NCBI GenBank assembly: GCA_029532415.1
Contig: JAQOTA010000060.1
Span: forward strand, 2,604,001 to 2,668,000
Length of the DNA stretch: 64,000 bases
Source of the DNA: Marasmius tenuissimus
Taxonomy: Eukaryota > Basidiomycota > Agaricomycetes > Agaricales > Marasmiaceae
Reading direction: 5' to 3'
Part shown: positions 52,635 to 64,000 of the stretch, piece after piece
Numbering within the stretch: position 1 is the first letter of the stretch
How the letters are laid out: every line of letters starts with the position of its first letter
Translations under genes and position numbers: made by a program
The notes under the pieces: generated by a model
What the model was told of the DNA's origin: nothing
The model's database searches: none
What the model saw: the letters and a program-made list of their open reading frames with translations, nothing else

Positions 52635-54470
52635 AAAAATGCGAGGATAGGATTATATGGTGGTTTCTGGGTAGGTGGAGGTGAAAAAAAATGTGCTGAA
52701 GGGGATATTGAGACGGGTATTCAAGACCCTGAAGCCTTCGATTGTCTTGCTAGATCGTTAATGAGGAGAACAAAGGAAAAATATTAGCGGATGAGGAGGT
52801 GGTGGTGGTCGTAGAGAGAGAGGTTATTGTCAGTGACAGACCTCCACGCCGACCCTACGCGGTCACCACGCCCCACTGTAAACAATATCACGTGGTCGTC
52901 GTTCCCTCTGACTACACTTTCCCACGCCATTTCTCCCTCTGCTGTCACCCGCAGGGCCACTATAATGGTTGACTCAATTTTGACTCAATTGCTCTCTCCA
53001 CCAGATCTACCCTGCGCTTTGCTATCCGCTCAGACATTGAATCGAATTTTGGCTGGGGCGGTCTGGCTGCTTTGTCCTTCTTACGCCACAATGAATCTAT
53101 ATTGTGCTCGGTCGCGTACCACGTTTATTGTGCTGCTCACGGTTCGCTACGAGAGCCATTGTTCGTCCATATGCTCTCGGTCCCGCCTAGTAAAACGTTT
53201 CGTGTCTCACTCTCGGCTTCGCATTCAGCACGGAGTACAAGGGGCGCCTGTCGAGTCTGACAGGCTCCGGCGTTGCCACACCCTGCGGATAGTATTTTAT
53301 CCGTGTGATAGAGCCCCAGCTTTGACCGCTCCGATCGAGCTGTAGAACACTCCATTCCCCCGCAAATTGTCTAACGGATTATTCCTTCGATCAACTCTGT
53401 TTTCTCGAGCCAAGGTCGCCATTCTGGCCCGGGTATCTATCGGGAGGCGGCTGGGCGACTATCAGTTGGATTGATGGAACACGTTTCACATTGCTGGAGA
53501 AAGTCCATGTCCATTGGGTTAGTGCAGGTTAGTGCCTCCTTTGTGGTCCCTTAACGGTAAATCCCCATCTGTAGGTGGGTCTGTGTGAGAAACATGCTAT
53601 CAGCTGCTCTCGACGTTACAATCTTCAAGCTGTTGTTGCAGTGAGAAGTCAGAACCACCATCAGAAGTCATCTATTCACGTCGATTCATTCTGGGCTGTT
53701 TGACGGCACGTACACAGTCCACAGCTTGTACGAATGTCCTCAGAGGATACATCATTGACCAACTCATCAGGTGTCGAAATGTTCTTCATTCTTCCACTCC
53801 TTACCGTGATACTACTATAGTGTCGAGGTAACATCAAAGTGTCGGCCGTGACATCTTCAGCTACCTCTTACGGCTGTTGGCTATAAGCGTTAAAGCCAAA
53901 AAATCCAAGTCGACGCTAAACCCAATCCTCGATTCCCCAAGCGATGGCACGACAAGATCACCTGCGTGATCCGGCCTGAGCTCAGCCGGCGTTCAACGGA
54001 ATTGAGTCTCGTTATCATATGCGTCCTGTAACGCAGTCGCTACTCCTACCATTTTGAAGATAAATTTGAGATTTTGTGTGAGATCACTACTCTGTTGCAG
54101 GCTGCATCTCCGACTCGAGTATCAAGACCTGATCCAAGAGTTCACGATGTTGATAATTCGAACGTTCCCGGACGAGCTGAGACGCGTGAAAGCGTGCGCC
54201 GTGATCCCAACAATTTCGCCAACTGCGTTCCGGCGGCACTGCAAGCGGACGTGTTCATCGAATACCGCAGCCCGCTCTGATTAAAAAAACCCTCTTCAAA
54301 CTCCTTACCCGTAACCTCCATTGCGTTTCCCTCTCAACAGTCACTGATATCGACAGCGTTCTCTTGCTCTAACTTTTGTGAGTGATCACGACAGTCCAGT
54401 TGTTCTCGATCGAGCTGACTCGAAACTACGATACCTTTCTTTTCGAATACAAAGGTCGCATCATCTCAAC
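52635..54470. other. Gene-poor spacer between Wee1 and ALA dehydratase
   Basis: About 1.8 kb. An open frame at 52,827-53,345 (plus) has a run FLRHNESILCSVAYHVYCAAHG in an overlapping frame that looks weakly coding, but no gene model holds. A small open segment at 54,074-54,280 (plus) after a possible ttgcag acceptor also looks mildly coding. Neither is recognised. The rest shows no repeats, transposon ends or RNA genes. It must include both promoters, as the flanking genes are divergent. Confidence 0.4.
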
Positions 54471-55795
<1,325 letters not shown>

Positions 55796-57832
55796 TGGAT
55801 CTTTTGAATGATTGGAGAAAAAAGGCAAAATCGGAATGTATGTAGAGGCCACAATACACAACTCCACATGAAGCTGCTAAAGGGACGCTAGGCTGAAAAA
55901 TCCGCATGGGTAGGAAACCGGTCCCCCTTCATCCACCTGACTATGACTTGTGTCCACTGTCGTCGGGAGTTGGGAGATTCTGAGGGTATGGAATCTGATA
56001 CGCAACCTCCATAGATTCGGGCTCGATCTCCATAAGCCGTAGGTCAGGTCCCTCAAAGTACCTGACTACAGCAAAATCCCGGCCCTGCCTAAAATACCCT
56101 CGGGGCAAGAAAACCCATCGGACGAAGTAGGCCGCTCCCTGTAGTTTATCAGACCCACCCTCTGGTTTAGGACGTTTGAATAGGCCTCAATTCACTACCT
56201 AATTTGGTGTCGCACCTGCAACGGGAGATACGTACAAGCTCTGCGAGTCCAACACTGCTCACGATGTTGAAAAGGGTCGCCCTAGGCTAGTCATTAATGG
56301 TTTAACATTGTATACAAGTGCTTGAACCGCCAGTCCCTTTATCCACCTGACTTGCGTCGGGAATTTCTGATTCGCAACGCTCCAGAGTCCAGAGTTCATG
56401 ACGGGCGCGACCTACCAACTCTCGACACGAATTCCAACAACGTCCGTCCCCTCCCCATCAGGAAGTAAAGATCCATTGGCCGGGAGGAGTTTCCCTCGTA
56501 ACCTCCTTTCTGTCTGGAACATTTTGACTATGTCAATTCACTGCCTATCTTTTCAATGTGTTGACCCCCACACCGACCCAATTGGCAGGTACGTACCAGC
56601 TCTCGAGCCTCGAACGACGAAATGACTAGTCATTTATGGTTAAGACTTTAATCTTGTACAAGCGCTCGATTCGGGCCCGGTGAACACCTCACGGACTCAG
56701 GACTGGCCCTGGGACATGTCTCATGAAATCCTAACGTTCTTCTAAGTTCTTGGTGATCCGTTCAAATCGATCGCCTGGCAAATGAACGAATTCGAATGAG
56801 GTGGACAGTCAGTCTCCCTGGGGCGGATGTCTTGCCTTGCGCTCAAGAAGGGGGAATGCTACGAAGAGTGCGCGTAGTAGATGAGAGTAACTGTTCTAGA
56901 GTTGAGTTTGTAGGCGAAAGTACCTGAGGGATGTTGCGTCTTTTACTTCCGAGGAAAGTGGGCTCAAGCGCTCACTACTAGCACTGAGGGGGGAATCTCC
57001 GTCAGGCTCATGGGCGACAACACAGTGTTGCTACCGACTGTCAGGATCCGGGGGAGGAAATCCCAACCTAGTACTTGCCGCGGTCGCTGCTGCCGCTATC
57101 GACAGTCATAGTTCATTGACAACATATGACAGCGGGAAATGAACGCCCCATCTACATGACGGGACTCAGCAAGCCACGAAAACAGTGCAAAGAAAAGCAC
57201 CATGCGCCCTCAAAAGGGGGAGGGGGGAAAGTGAGGTGGTGCGACGGGAGCCATCAAATCTGTAGTACTCCGACTCTAGGATGGGTGGGGGACCAAACGA
57301 ACAGCTGTCGATCATCGGCCACTGGGTAGAGCCAAGTACTGGATCCACCCAGTCGTGTATGCTACTATGGCTGAGTGCGCCATGATCCGACGACGACGAA
57401 ACGATAGATAAATGAATTATATGAAAATCGGGCACGCACCAGCAGTGCAACGGCACAAAAGAACGAAAAAAAGTCAGATGGTGCGACTCTGGACGGCTAA
57501 CTATTGAAAGTCCGAGCTGAGAGAGGTCTAGTTGGTCGTCTGCCACTGTCGGACTGGGACAGAACCAAGTACAGGGTCAAGTACTCGAAACCGTATCCAG
57601 AAGTTTCGAACTCCAGTTGTGCAGTTCTGCAAGGAGGTCACAGCTGTGGTCTGAGTTGCCCAGACATGAAGCTTGGGATTAATATTGCTTCACAGAAAAT
57701 AAGGTGGAGGAGGAGGCGAGCCTTCTTCATGTGCGGCCAATTGGCCCACAGTTGGAATGGTCTAAGTCAGGCCCAGTGTGAGAACTTCCGAACCAAACCT
57801 CCAACTAATTACGTCATACAAACGCCCTCACA
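55796..57832. other. Repeat-bearing spacer without genes
   Basis: Two kilobases with no supportable gene on either strand. It contains a diverged direct duplication at about 55,928-56,670 and a weaker similarity between about 57,215-57,345 and 57,460-57,585. A G-rich patch (gggggaggggggaaag) lies near 57,215. There is no transposase or reverse transcriptase signal. Confidence 0.5.
55928..56672 (+). repeat. Degenerate tandem duplication, two copies
   Basis: Ordered blocks recur in the same orientation: atccacctgact at 55,931 and 56,341; tcaattcactRcct at 56,187 and 56,533; tacgtaCMagctct at about 56,231 and 56,591; ctagtcattWatggtt at 56,287 and 56,626; and gtaYacaagYgct at about 56,312 and 56,656. 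Spacing between copies is about 340-410 bases, so the copies differ by insertions. It is probably an old duplication or the remains of a repeat family. Confidence 0.65.
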
Positions 57833-59464
57833 ATGAACTTCCTCGATCCGTACGACATTACAGCGAACACAACGAACACACCACCGCCTGAAAACCCCAA
57901 TCAACCAAGTTTGAATGATGAAGTAACCCAGGTGATCACTTCGTTCAAGGGGTTTTGGGGAGGATTTCGGCAACAGGTAAGTACGATGCGGAGGGGGTGG
58001 GCTGGTCTGGACTTATGAGTTTATCTGGTTAGAGTCAAGCAGTGTTAGAGACAGCTCGGAAGGATTTTAGCTCAGTCGTTGAGCAAGCTCAGAAGGAGCT
58101 TACGAAGCTGACTGCTGAGGACTCGGGGTCGGCAACGACCGCAGCAGCATCGACAAGTCGGTCTCCTACAGTTGAGGATGCACAACCTCGATCGTCTGTT
58201 GAGACGGTGAAGCCAGCGACAACGGAAGATAGTTCAACTTCTCCCTCAACCTCCACGGAGGAACAGCAGCCCACATCGAGTACAAGCACTACCCTCTTCT
58301 CCCGTCTCCAATCGGCTCTCCCACCCAACGTCGTATCTACCGTTCAAGCCAACATCCCGGAATCGTTAAAGAACGCCGATTTTGCACAGATACGGACGAA
58401 TCTCACGACGGAATTTCAACGAATACAAGGGGTTACACGTACACAGGCTGAAGAATACGTCCAGAAGAGTGAAGTCTTGTTACGTGAAGCGATGAAGGAG
58501 GCTGGGGACGTGCTACGGGACGCTGTGAAGGTTATTCCTCCTGAGGAAGGATCGGGGGACGCTGCTACTGGATCTAGGTCTGCTCCTGTGCTTACATGGG
58601 ATGGATCTGATATGTGGATGCTCCCGGGCGCGTCTGAAGGTAACGTTGGCGGAAAGGGCAAGGAGAAGGAAGGAGTTACCTCAGGCTCTGTTTCTACGCG
58701 TGCAGAGGCTCTGTTGAAGACACTCCGGCATAATCCAGATATTTTGAAGCACGATCCAGAGGTTGATAAAGGCGCGCCAGAAGGGGCGTATCTGAAGTGG
58801 GCCGAGGAGAACGTGGGACAAGGCATCGATAGTGAAGAGTGGTCAGGCAAAATAAAGAAGGATTTGGATGAGAGCGATGATTTGCAAGCTACTTTGGATG
58901 CTTTAGGTGCGTTACTATCACTGCATAATAGTAAAATGCTCACACTGGGTTTATTTAGTCCCAGCCGAAATGTCGAGAGAGGTATTCTGGAAGCGCTATT
59001 TCTATCGGGTCCATCAAATCCGTCAGGAAGAGGAAACACGTAAAGCTTTGTTACAAGGTACCGATACTTTTCTCTGAAATGACCCTGCTCATTCCCCATG
59101 CTATGTAGGTACGGTCGAGAGCGACGAGGACTTTGACTGGGAGGATGAGGACGGTGATGAAGACGCCTCTGTGAAGAACGCCACTCCTACATCAATCAAG
59201 TCGGTAGCGGCGACGTTGACGCCCCAAGCAAGCACACCCGCGAACGTACCTAGCAGCGATAAATCCGACAAAGGAACCGCTACGCCACTATCACCGCAAG
59301 CAAATACTCCTGCCAACACTAGTCCGAGGCACAGCAGCGAGGACAGTTACGATCTTGTCTCGTCAGGAAATGTCAGTGCAAGCGGGGATACAAAGAAGGA
59401 CAGCAGTAAGGGAAAGCCCTCCACAGAGGATTCCGACGACGATGGGGATAGTGATTGGGAATGA
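57833..59464 (+). CDS. BSD-domain protein, Dos2-like
   Basis: About 490 residues in four exons. The N-terminus (MNFLDPYDITAN) leads to FKGFWGGFRQQSQAVLETARKDF, a Ser/Thr/Pro-rich spacer, and an amphipathic region (VQKSEVLLREAMKEAGDVLRDAVKV). The BSD domain spans an intron: AYLKWAEENVGQGIDSEEWS, then DDLQATLDALVPAEMSREVF and FWKRYFYRVHQIRQEEE, with the paired Trp/Phe motif that defines the family. The C-terminus is acidic (EDFDWEDEDGDED, SDDDGDSDWE). Fungal proteins of this layout include Dos2, linked to heterochromatin and ubiquitin-related functions in yeasts; the molecular role is not settled. The start ATG directly opens the conserved leader. Converges on the FIT-family gene with 260 bp between stops. 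Confidence 0.82.
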
Positions 59465-59724
59465 GTTCTAGCGTATGTCGGTTGTTGTAAAGGGCGTGTA
59501 TTCCTTAACGTTGCAATAATATTCCATCTATGTATATCTTGGACTTCTTCAACGGGATCATTGACGACAGCGGTAGCAGATACCACCTAAATTCCAACCT
59601 ACTTATCTCCAAAATACATCTAGGATCCAAGATCATGGTATGCTCTGACCCCCCTTCCAAGTCCGATGTGTCCAGACTCTATGTATTACCCATGCGCCAC
59701 AGTGTACCCGTTTTCCCGTCGTGA

Positions 59725-60598
59725 TCATGATGAATGTTCTTTCGGTTTCTTGAAATACGAGATCTGGGTGACCGCGAACCCAGCAAGACCAAGCGCTGTA
59801 GAAACTCATCGGTTAAATATCTTTACCCACTTCCGATATGGACGACGTACCGAAGCCCGTGACCTTCTCAAACGGCGAATGGAAATAAACACTCGTAGTC
59901 CCGCTCGCAAACAGCCAGATGCCAATCAACATTGCGTTCAGGGCGACCGCAACCTTGTGAGTCAACGACCATCTCCCACACTTCAAGGACGCGCGTATTT
60001 GGTCTGCGAGGAACAAGACGGACATCGTAAGGAGGAATATATGCCCTGACACGTCGTGGCCTCGTTGGAGTCTAGGAATTCCCTTCCATTCGGGGGGTAC
60101 GACGCTGGTGGTGAACATATCAGGGTGCGTCATGGGTGTTACGGTCGACCTGGTAAAACAGTATTCGACGGGCACCGAGAGGGAATCTCCTGCGGGTAAG
60201 ACGACGACACATTCTCCACCGGATGCGAGGACGACACGTTGGATGAGGGCAGGACCGAAGAACCAGGTGGTGAACGTCAACCAACACAAGGTTTCCAAGG
60301 TCCATTGAAGGAATCTGTTGAGAGACCGAACGGGTTCTGGGCTGGTCGACCACAGCAAGATGAACGCTGCGGAGGTCCATCCCCATGCTCGTTTGATGAA
60401 ATAGACGTTCAAAAAGTTGGATTTTCTGGCCCAGAAGTGAGTCTGGCCTAGAGGATGGGGAAGATGAGATAGGAGGGGGTTCGAGGTGTCAAGATATGTG
60501 CCATATACCGCAGAGAACAGTGTTCCAAGTATTACAACGGCCGTTATTCCTGTGAAGGCGATTATTCGAGGGTCTGCCATGGAGGTTGAGGTCGACAT
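59725..60598 (-). CDS. FIT-family ER lipid-droplet protein (FIT2/Scs3-like)
   Basis: About 270 residues in two exons. Several transmembrane helices are visible (IIAFTGITAVVILGTLFSA, AFILLWSTSPEPV, FLQWTLETLCWLTFTTWFF, HIFLLTMSVLFLADQI, VAVALNAMLIGIWLFASG). Two His-containing motifs that define the family are intact: DVSGHIFLLTMS and VYFHSPFEKVTGF. The intron follows GF and the last exon adds ALGLAGFAVTQISYF and a short basic tail ending KKPKEHSS, which resembles an ER-retrieval KKXX-type end but is set back from the terminus. FIT2/Scs3 proteins sit in the ER, are thought to cleave fatty acyl-CoA, and are needed for normal lipid-droplet budding and phospholipid balance. The start is MSTSTSMADP. 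Confidence 0.9.
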
Positions 60599-61134
60599 GA
60601 GTTGAGTTAAGTGCTGAGTGACGTCAACTTCAGGCGCTTAAGCACTAGTACTATGTCATGGCTATCGGGCGCTTACCAGCTCAAGCCACCACGATCGTGC
60701 GTATGTGTACGATAGCGATGTCTACAGGGCACATTACATTGCCTTCATGTGTCTACTTGTGTGAGTACTGAGGTGACTCGAGTTCTAAACGCTGGGATTA
60801 AGGTATCGGAAGAAAAAGCCTAAGGCATATGCATAAGCGCGCAAAACGATTACGAGGGAGTCACGAAGAAGAAAATCATTAGTAGGGTAATAAGAAAAAT
60901 CGCAAACAAGAAAGAGTGTGTCGTGAAGGGGGGAGGAAAGTTTTGGAAAGAGTTGGATAAAGCAGAAGACTAGTTTTCGTTCCATACATTCCAAATTTCC
61001 GCGCCAAGCAATGAAGAATAAATAGACAAAACGCTGTTCAGAAGAAAAGCACAACTATGTGAGTTGCTTTCAGGCAAACCATCGTCCCAAATTCACTCAC
61101 AGATCGATGGTACACTTTCTTTCTTTCTTTCTTT
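60599..61134. other. Spacer between FIT-family gene and the large unknown gene
   Basis: About 540 bases. It contains the FIT-gene promoter and the 3' end of the unknown gene. A short cttt microsatellite (tttctttctttctttctttt) lies at about 61,114-61,134. No coding signal. Confidence 0.5.
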
Positions 61135-64000
61135 TCAAGCAATGATACCGACCGGATGTGAATTTTCCACACCCCCTTCCTTAGAGAGCCACCCCTGCGA
61201 GTTCTTCTTCGAATGTGTTGGGTAGGGATGGCCTACGACGAGTTCCAACTCAAAGTTGGCAGAGTCCGAAGGCACCGGGAGTAACGACACCGACATCTGT
61301 ACCAAAGGCGTCGAATGATACGAAGTAGGCGAGGAAGGCGAGGAAGGGAACGTAGAGAAAGTAGGCGACGTCGGCGAGACAGGTTCCCCAGGTACAGAAG
61401 CCCTCCTCCCAAGACCCAGACCCAAATCAGGAGGACACTGGAGCTTGAAACTCTCCGTTCGTACTCGAGGTCGGACGAGTTCTGGGGGCGGAGAATTGAT
61501 ACCTAAACCAGAAACGTCGAAAGTGAAGCCATCTTCAATTAGATTTTCCTCCGCTTCCTCCTCCTCTCTTTCGTCGTCCTCACTCACTGGGAAGAAAAGC
61601 TTGGATTCACTCATACTGCTCGAACGCCTCGAATGTCCTTTGTGTTTTGCACCAGCAACAGGCGAGAAGACAGAAGACCGGGGCTTGTCGTCATCACCAG
61701 CCGATCCCGATCCTTCAAGGTCTGCATCCCCCTCTCGCGTCTGAGGATGCGCCCACTCAAAAAACTCTTCAAAGACATCCTGCGGTGGCGGAGGCGGAGG
61801 TGGAGGCGGAGAAGCTAGAACAGCACCAGAGCTCTTCCTCCTGGGGCGAGGAACCTCCGCCTCCGGGTCCTCGAACGGATCAGTGAGGGGTTGAGTCGAA
61901 AGTACCATCGCGTCACCTGCTGAATGTCTACGCTCCGAAATGACGTTCAACTGGTCCTTCGGCGGTCTACGCGTGCCAAGGTCGCTTCCCATCTGCTGCT
62001 GCTGTTGTTCTAGAGCCGCAGGTGACGGGAAACGCGAGTGAGGGAGAAGGGGTTCAGGGAACGTCTCATCAGCAAGTGGCGTCATCCCTTCATCCAGAGA
62101 ACGTCTCATCAATTCCCTAGGTGTCGCGAATGCAGTGTCCGTATCGTCGTAAGGTCTTCCAGAGTATTGATACGCGTAGCCGCTATGCAGACTGGAGGTG
62201 GACGTTCCTGTCTGAGAGAAGATATCCTCCTCGTCATCGTCGAAAGAGTCAAGTCTACTCCTTGAGAACGACTGGTAGATCTCGTGTCCATGTCCATCCG
62301 CTGTCGAGCAATAATCGGAGTAACAATACCAGGGGTCGTATTCCCACTCATCACCACTCCAAGTGTGTTGTCCGAGGCCGCTTGGGCGAAAAGGCGCCGC
62401 TAGACCTGAAGCTGCTTGGGGAGAGGTTTTCCAGGAAGCGGAGGAGGAAAACTGCGTAGACGTGGACGTCGCTAGCTCTCCGGTGCTCCGTGGGAGTCCC
62501 CAGCCTTTCCCAAGCCACGCACGTCTCCTACACCTGACCTCTAATAGTTCATCCCTCGCATAAACATCGTCAATGGCTTCTTTCTCCCTCTCTCTCGCCG
62601 AGGCCACGAGTCCTGCGAGATGAGAATGGAGTGCAACGAGAGCAGTGTAGGTCGTGTCGAGTTGTGTGATTACTTGCCGAAGAGAGCCGGACAGAGTAGA
62701 CGAATCAATAGAGGGGAAAGAAGGGAGATGGCCTAAAACATCCGATGGAGTAGGTTGTGCCTCGGCAGGGGAGGCGTTGGAAGGGGATCCTGCTTCGTCC
62801 ACTGGCTGCAACTCCTCAGACTTGGGAAGGAAGTAACCTTGTTCGCCAGAGATGACTGGGGACGAAGGACCTGGAGTATGCGGGAAGGTACTGTCGGTAT
62901 CCGAAGTCCCATCTGAGTCGTAAGAGGGGTCATCAAAGGACTCGTAAAGCGTGGTCGCAGTTGTGGTGGTGAGAGTGCCCTCCTCCGTTGCTGTCATGAA
63001 AACCGACGTCGATGCCGCCGACACACTGTCTTCCTCATGAGAGGGAACCAAATCAGAGCAATCGTCGATGGACACCTTTCGTCGCCAAGACTGATCAGCC
63101 TCATTGAGGTCACTCTGTGCCTCGGCGTGCGTAAGGCACTCAGCAGCCTCGTCGACGATCTCCGCAAGTCGCTTCTCCACCCGCTTGATCATGCTATTCA
63201 TGTACCAGCTGTAATACGTCGTTGCAGCTATGATCGTAGTCTCCCAGCCAGATGGTTGAACACCAGGCGTCGGGCTGACTCTGACCCTATTTTGAAGCTC
63301 CGGTAAAACGCACAACCTGAAGGTGTCGACCAAGGTCGATCGTGCTCTTCTCCTTAACGCCCGCGCGGTCAGCTTCGGAACCGGAGGTGGTGCGATAATC
63401 ACAGGAGGGCATACAAATCCAGGAGGGAGTGAGCATGTCGACACAGGTCTCGTCCTCACTGGTTGTAGAGAAGGAGATGGAGGGGCAGTAGACACAGGGG
63501 AACTAGGGGATGAGTAAGACGTGGGTGATTCAACAAACTCCGCAGAGTTGTCGGGTCTTGTTAGCACTGGACTCTCGGAAATTGATTTGGATTTAAGTTT
63601 GCGTCGCTTGCCCGAGGAAGGTTTGCGTCCGATGGGATTTGACATCGTGCGGGCTAGCGTGGTCCATGATGACCAGCCTGCAGAGGTTTCTGAGGTTTGC
63701 GAGTCACCAGGGGGTGAACGATCTGATGGGGAAGGGGCTCGGGTACTGGGGAGAGAATTCGCTCGCTTGGGAGGTCGGGATCTGCCCGCAACTTCGGGGG
63801 TACTGGTCGGGAGAAGGGAGCTAACGAACGGAGGATGATTTCAGCTTTCGAGTTACGCTGGTTGTATACAGGATACGCACGCCACCAGATTCATCAACAA
63901 TGACCTCTGTTTCTTGTGATTCCCCTTCAAGGTTCCGGGAGGGGAATTCAACGTCAATGGTTTTGCGTCAGGAGAACCGTCATGGTCACCGTTACTACCA
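61135..64000 (-). CDS. Large unknown protein, 5' end beyond the window
   Basis: At least 900 residues. The main exon (up to 63,830 on this strand) is open well above the Met at 63,645, and an intron (acceptor gttag near 63,822, donor GTGCGTATCC near 63,884) joins it to a further coding segment that runs to the window edge (LNSPPGTLKGNHKKQRSLL). So the Met at 63,645 is internal and the gene is cut by the window. The protein is Ser/Pro-rich with one conserved-looking patch (RALRRRARSTLVDTFRLCVLP, TYYSWYMNSMIKRVEKRL), two helical stretches (LRQVITQLDTTYTALVAL, LVASAREREKEAIDDVYA), a run of nine prolines followed by FEEFFEWAHP, and an acidic run (EDDEREEEEAEEN). I do not recognise a family. Cytoskeletal or signalling scaffold functions would be guesses. 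Confidence 0.72.

Overview
The window is intron-dense nuclear DNA from a basidiomycete fungus, most likely an Agaricomycete. Coding regions are broken by many 45-60 bp GT-AG introns, genes are closely packed on both strands, and the protein set is typically fungal: a Zn2Cys6 factor, Yak1, Pbs2, Wee1, Dbp7, Erd1, Dos2-like BSD protein, Snu23 and cytosolic formate dehydrogenase. No bacterial, viral or organellar genes were seen. Coordinates are start codon to stop codon; internal exon edges were inferred by eye from splice sites and protein continuity.

Layout. 1-1.9 kb: no recognisable gene, but broken coding segments on the minus strand. 2-3.8 kb: a GRF zinc-finger protein (-) and a proteasome assembly chaperone 4-like gene (+), starting almost back to back. 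3.9-7.8 kb: Yak1 kinase (+). 8.2-12.7 kb: Esa1 acetyltransferase (-) and Dbp7 RNA helicase (-). 12.8-14.4 kb: ER membrane cyclophilin (+). 14.8-19.6 kb: Zn2Cys6 transcription factor (-) and a secreted GH45/expansin-like protein (-). 19.8-22.1 kb: Gcn5 acetyltransferase (+). 22.3-22.7 kb: a MITE. 22.9-24.4 kb: formate dehydrogenase (-). 24.9-27.4 kb: Erd1-like EXS protein (-) and Snu23 (+). 27.5-31.4 kb: cytosolic isoleucyl-tRNA synthetase (-), with a second MITE in its upstream region. 32.1-34.5 kb: a BAG-domain cochaperone (-) divergent from the Pbs2 MAPKK (+). 35.3-39.5 kb: a small unknown gene (+) and a multi-BRCT Rtt107/Brc1-like protein (-). 39.8-43 kb: RING/TRAF-type zinc-finger protein (-) divergent from an aldo-keto reductase (+). 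43-46.2 kb: gene-poor. 46.3-52.6 kb: homeodomain factor (-) and Wee1 kinase (-). 52.6-54.5 kb: gene-poor. 54.5-55.8 kb: 5-aminolevulinate dehydratase (+). 55.8-57.8 kb: repeat-bearing spacer. 57.8-60.6 kb: BSD-domain protein (+) and FIT-family lipid-droplet protein (-). 61.1-64 kb: a large unknown protein (-) whose 5' end lies beyond the window.

There is no operon and no metabolic cluster; these are mainly conserved housekeeping and regulatory genes. Themes recur (two catalytic histone acetyltransferases, three regulatory kinases, several ER membrane or lumen proteins), but the sequence gives no sign that they form one system. The less ordinary signals are two short Tc1/mariner-like MITEs with TA target duplications, tightly spaced divergent gene pairs, two short-exon genes that are easy to miss, one small unknown gene, and a degenerate tandem duplication at 55.9-56.7 kb. 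I found no convincing evidence for a previously undescribed multi-gene system.
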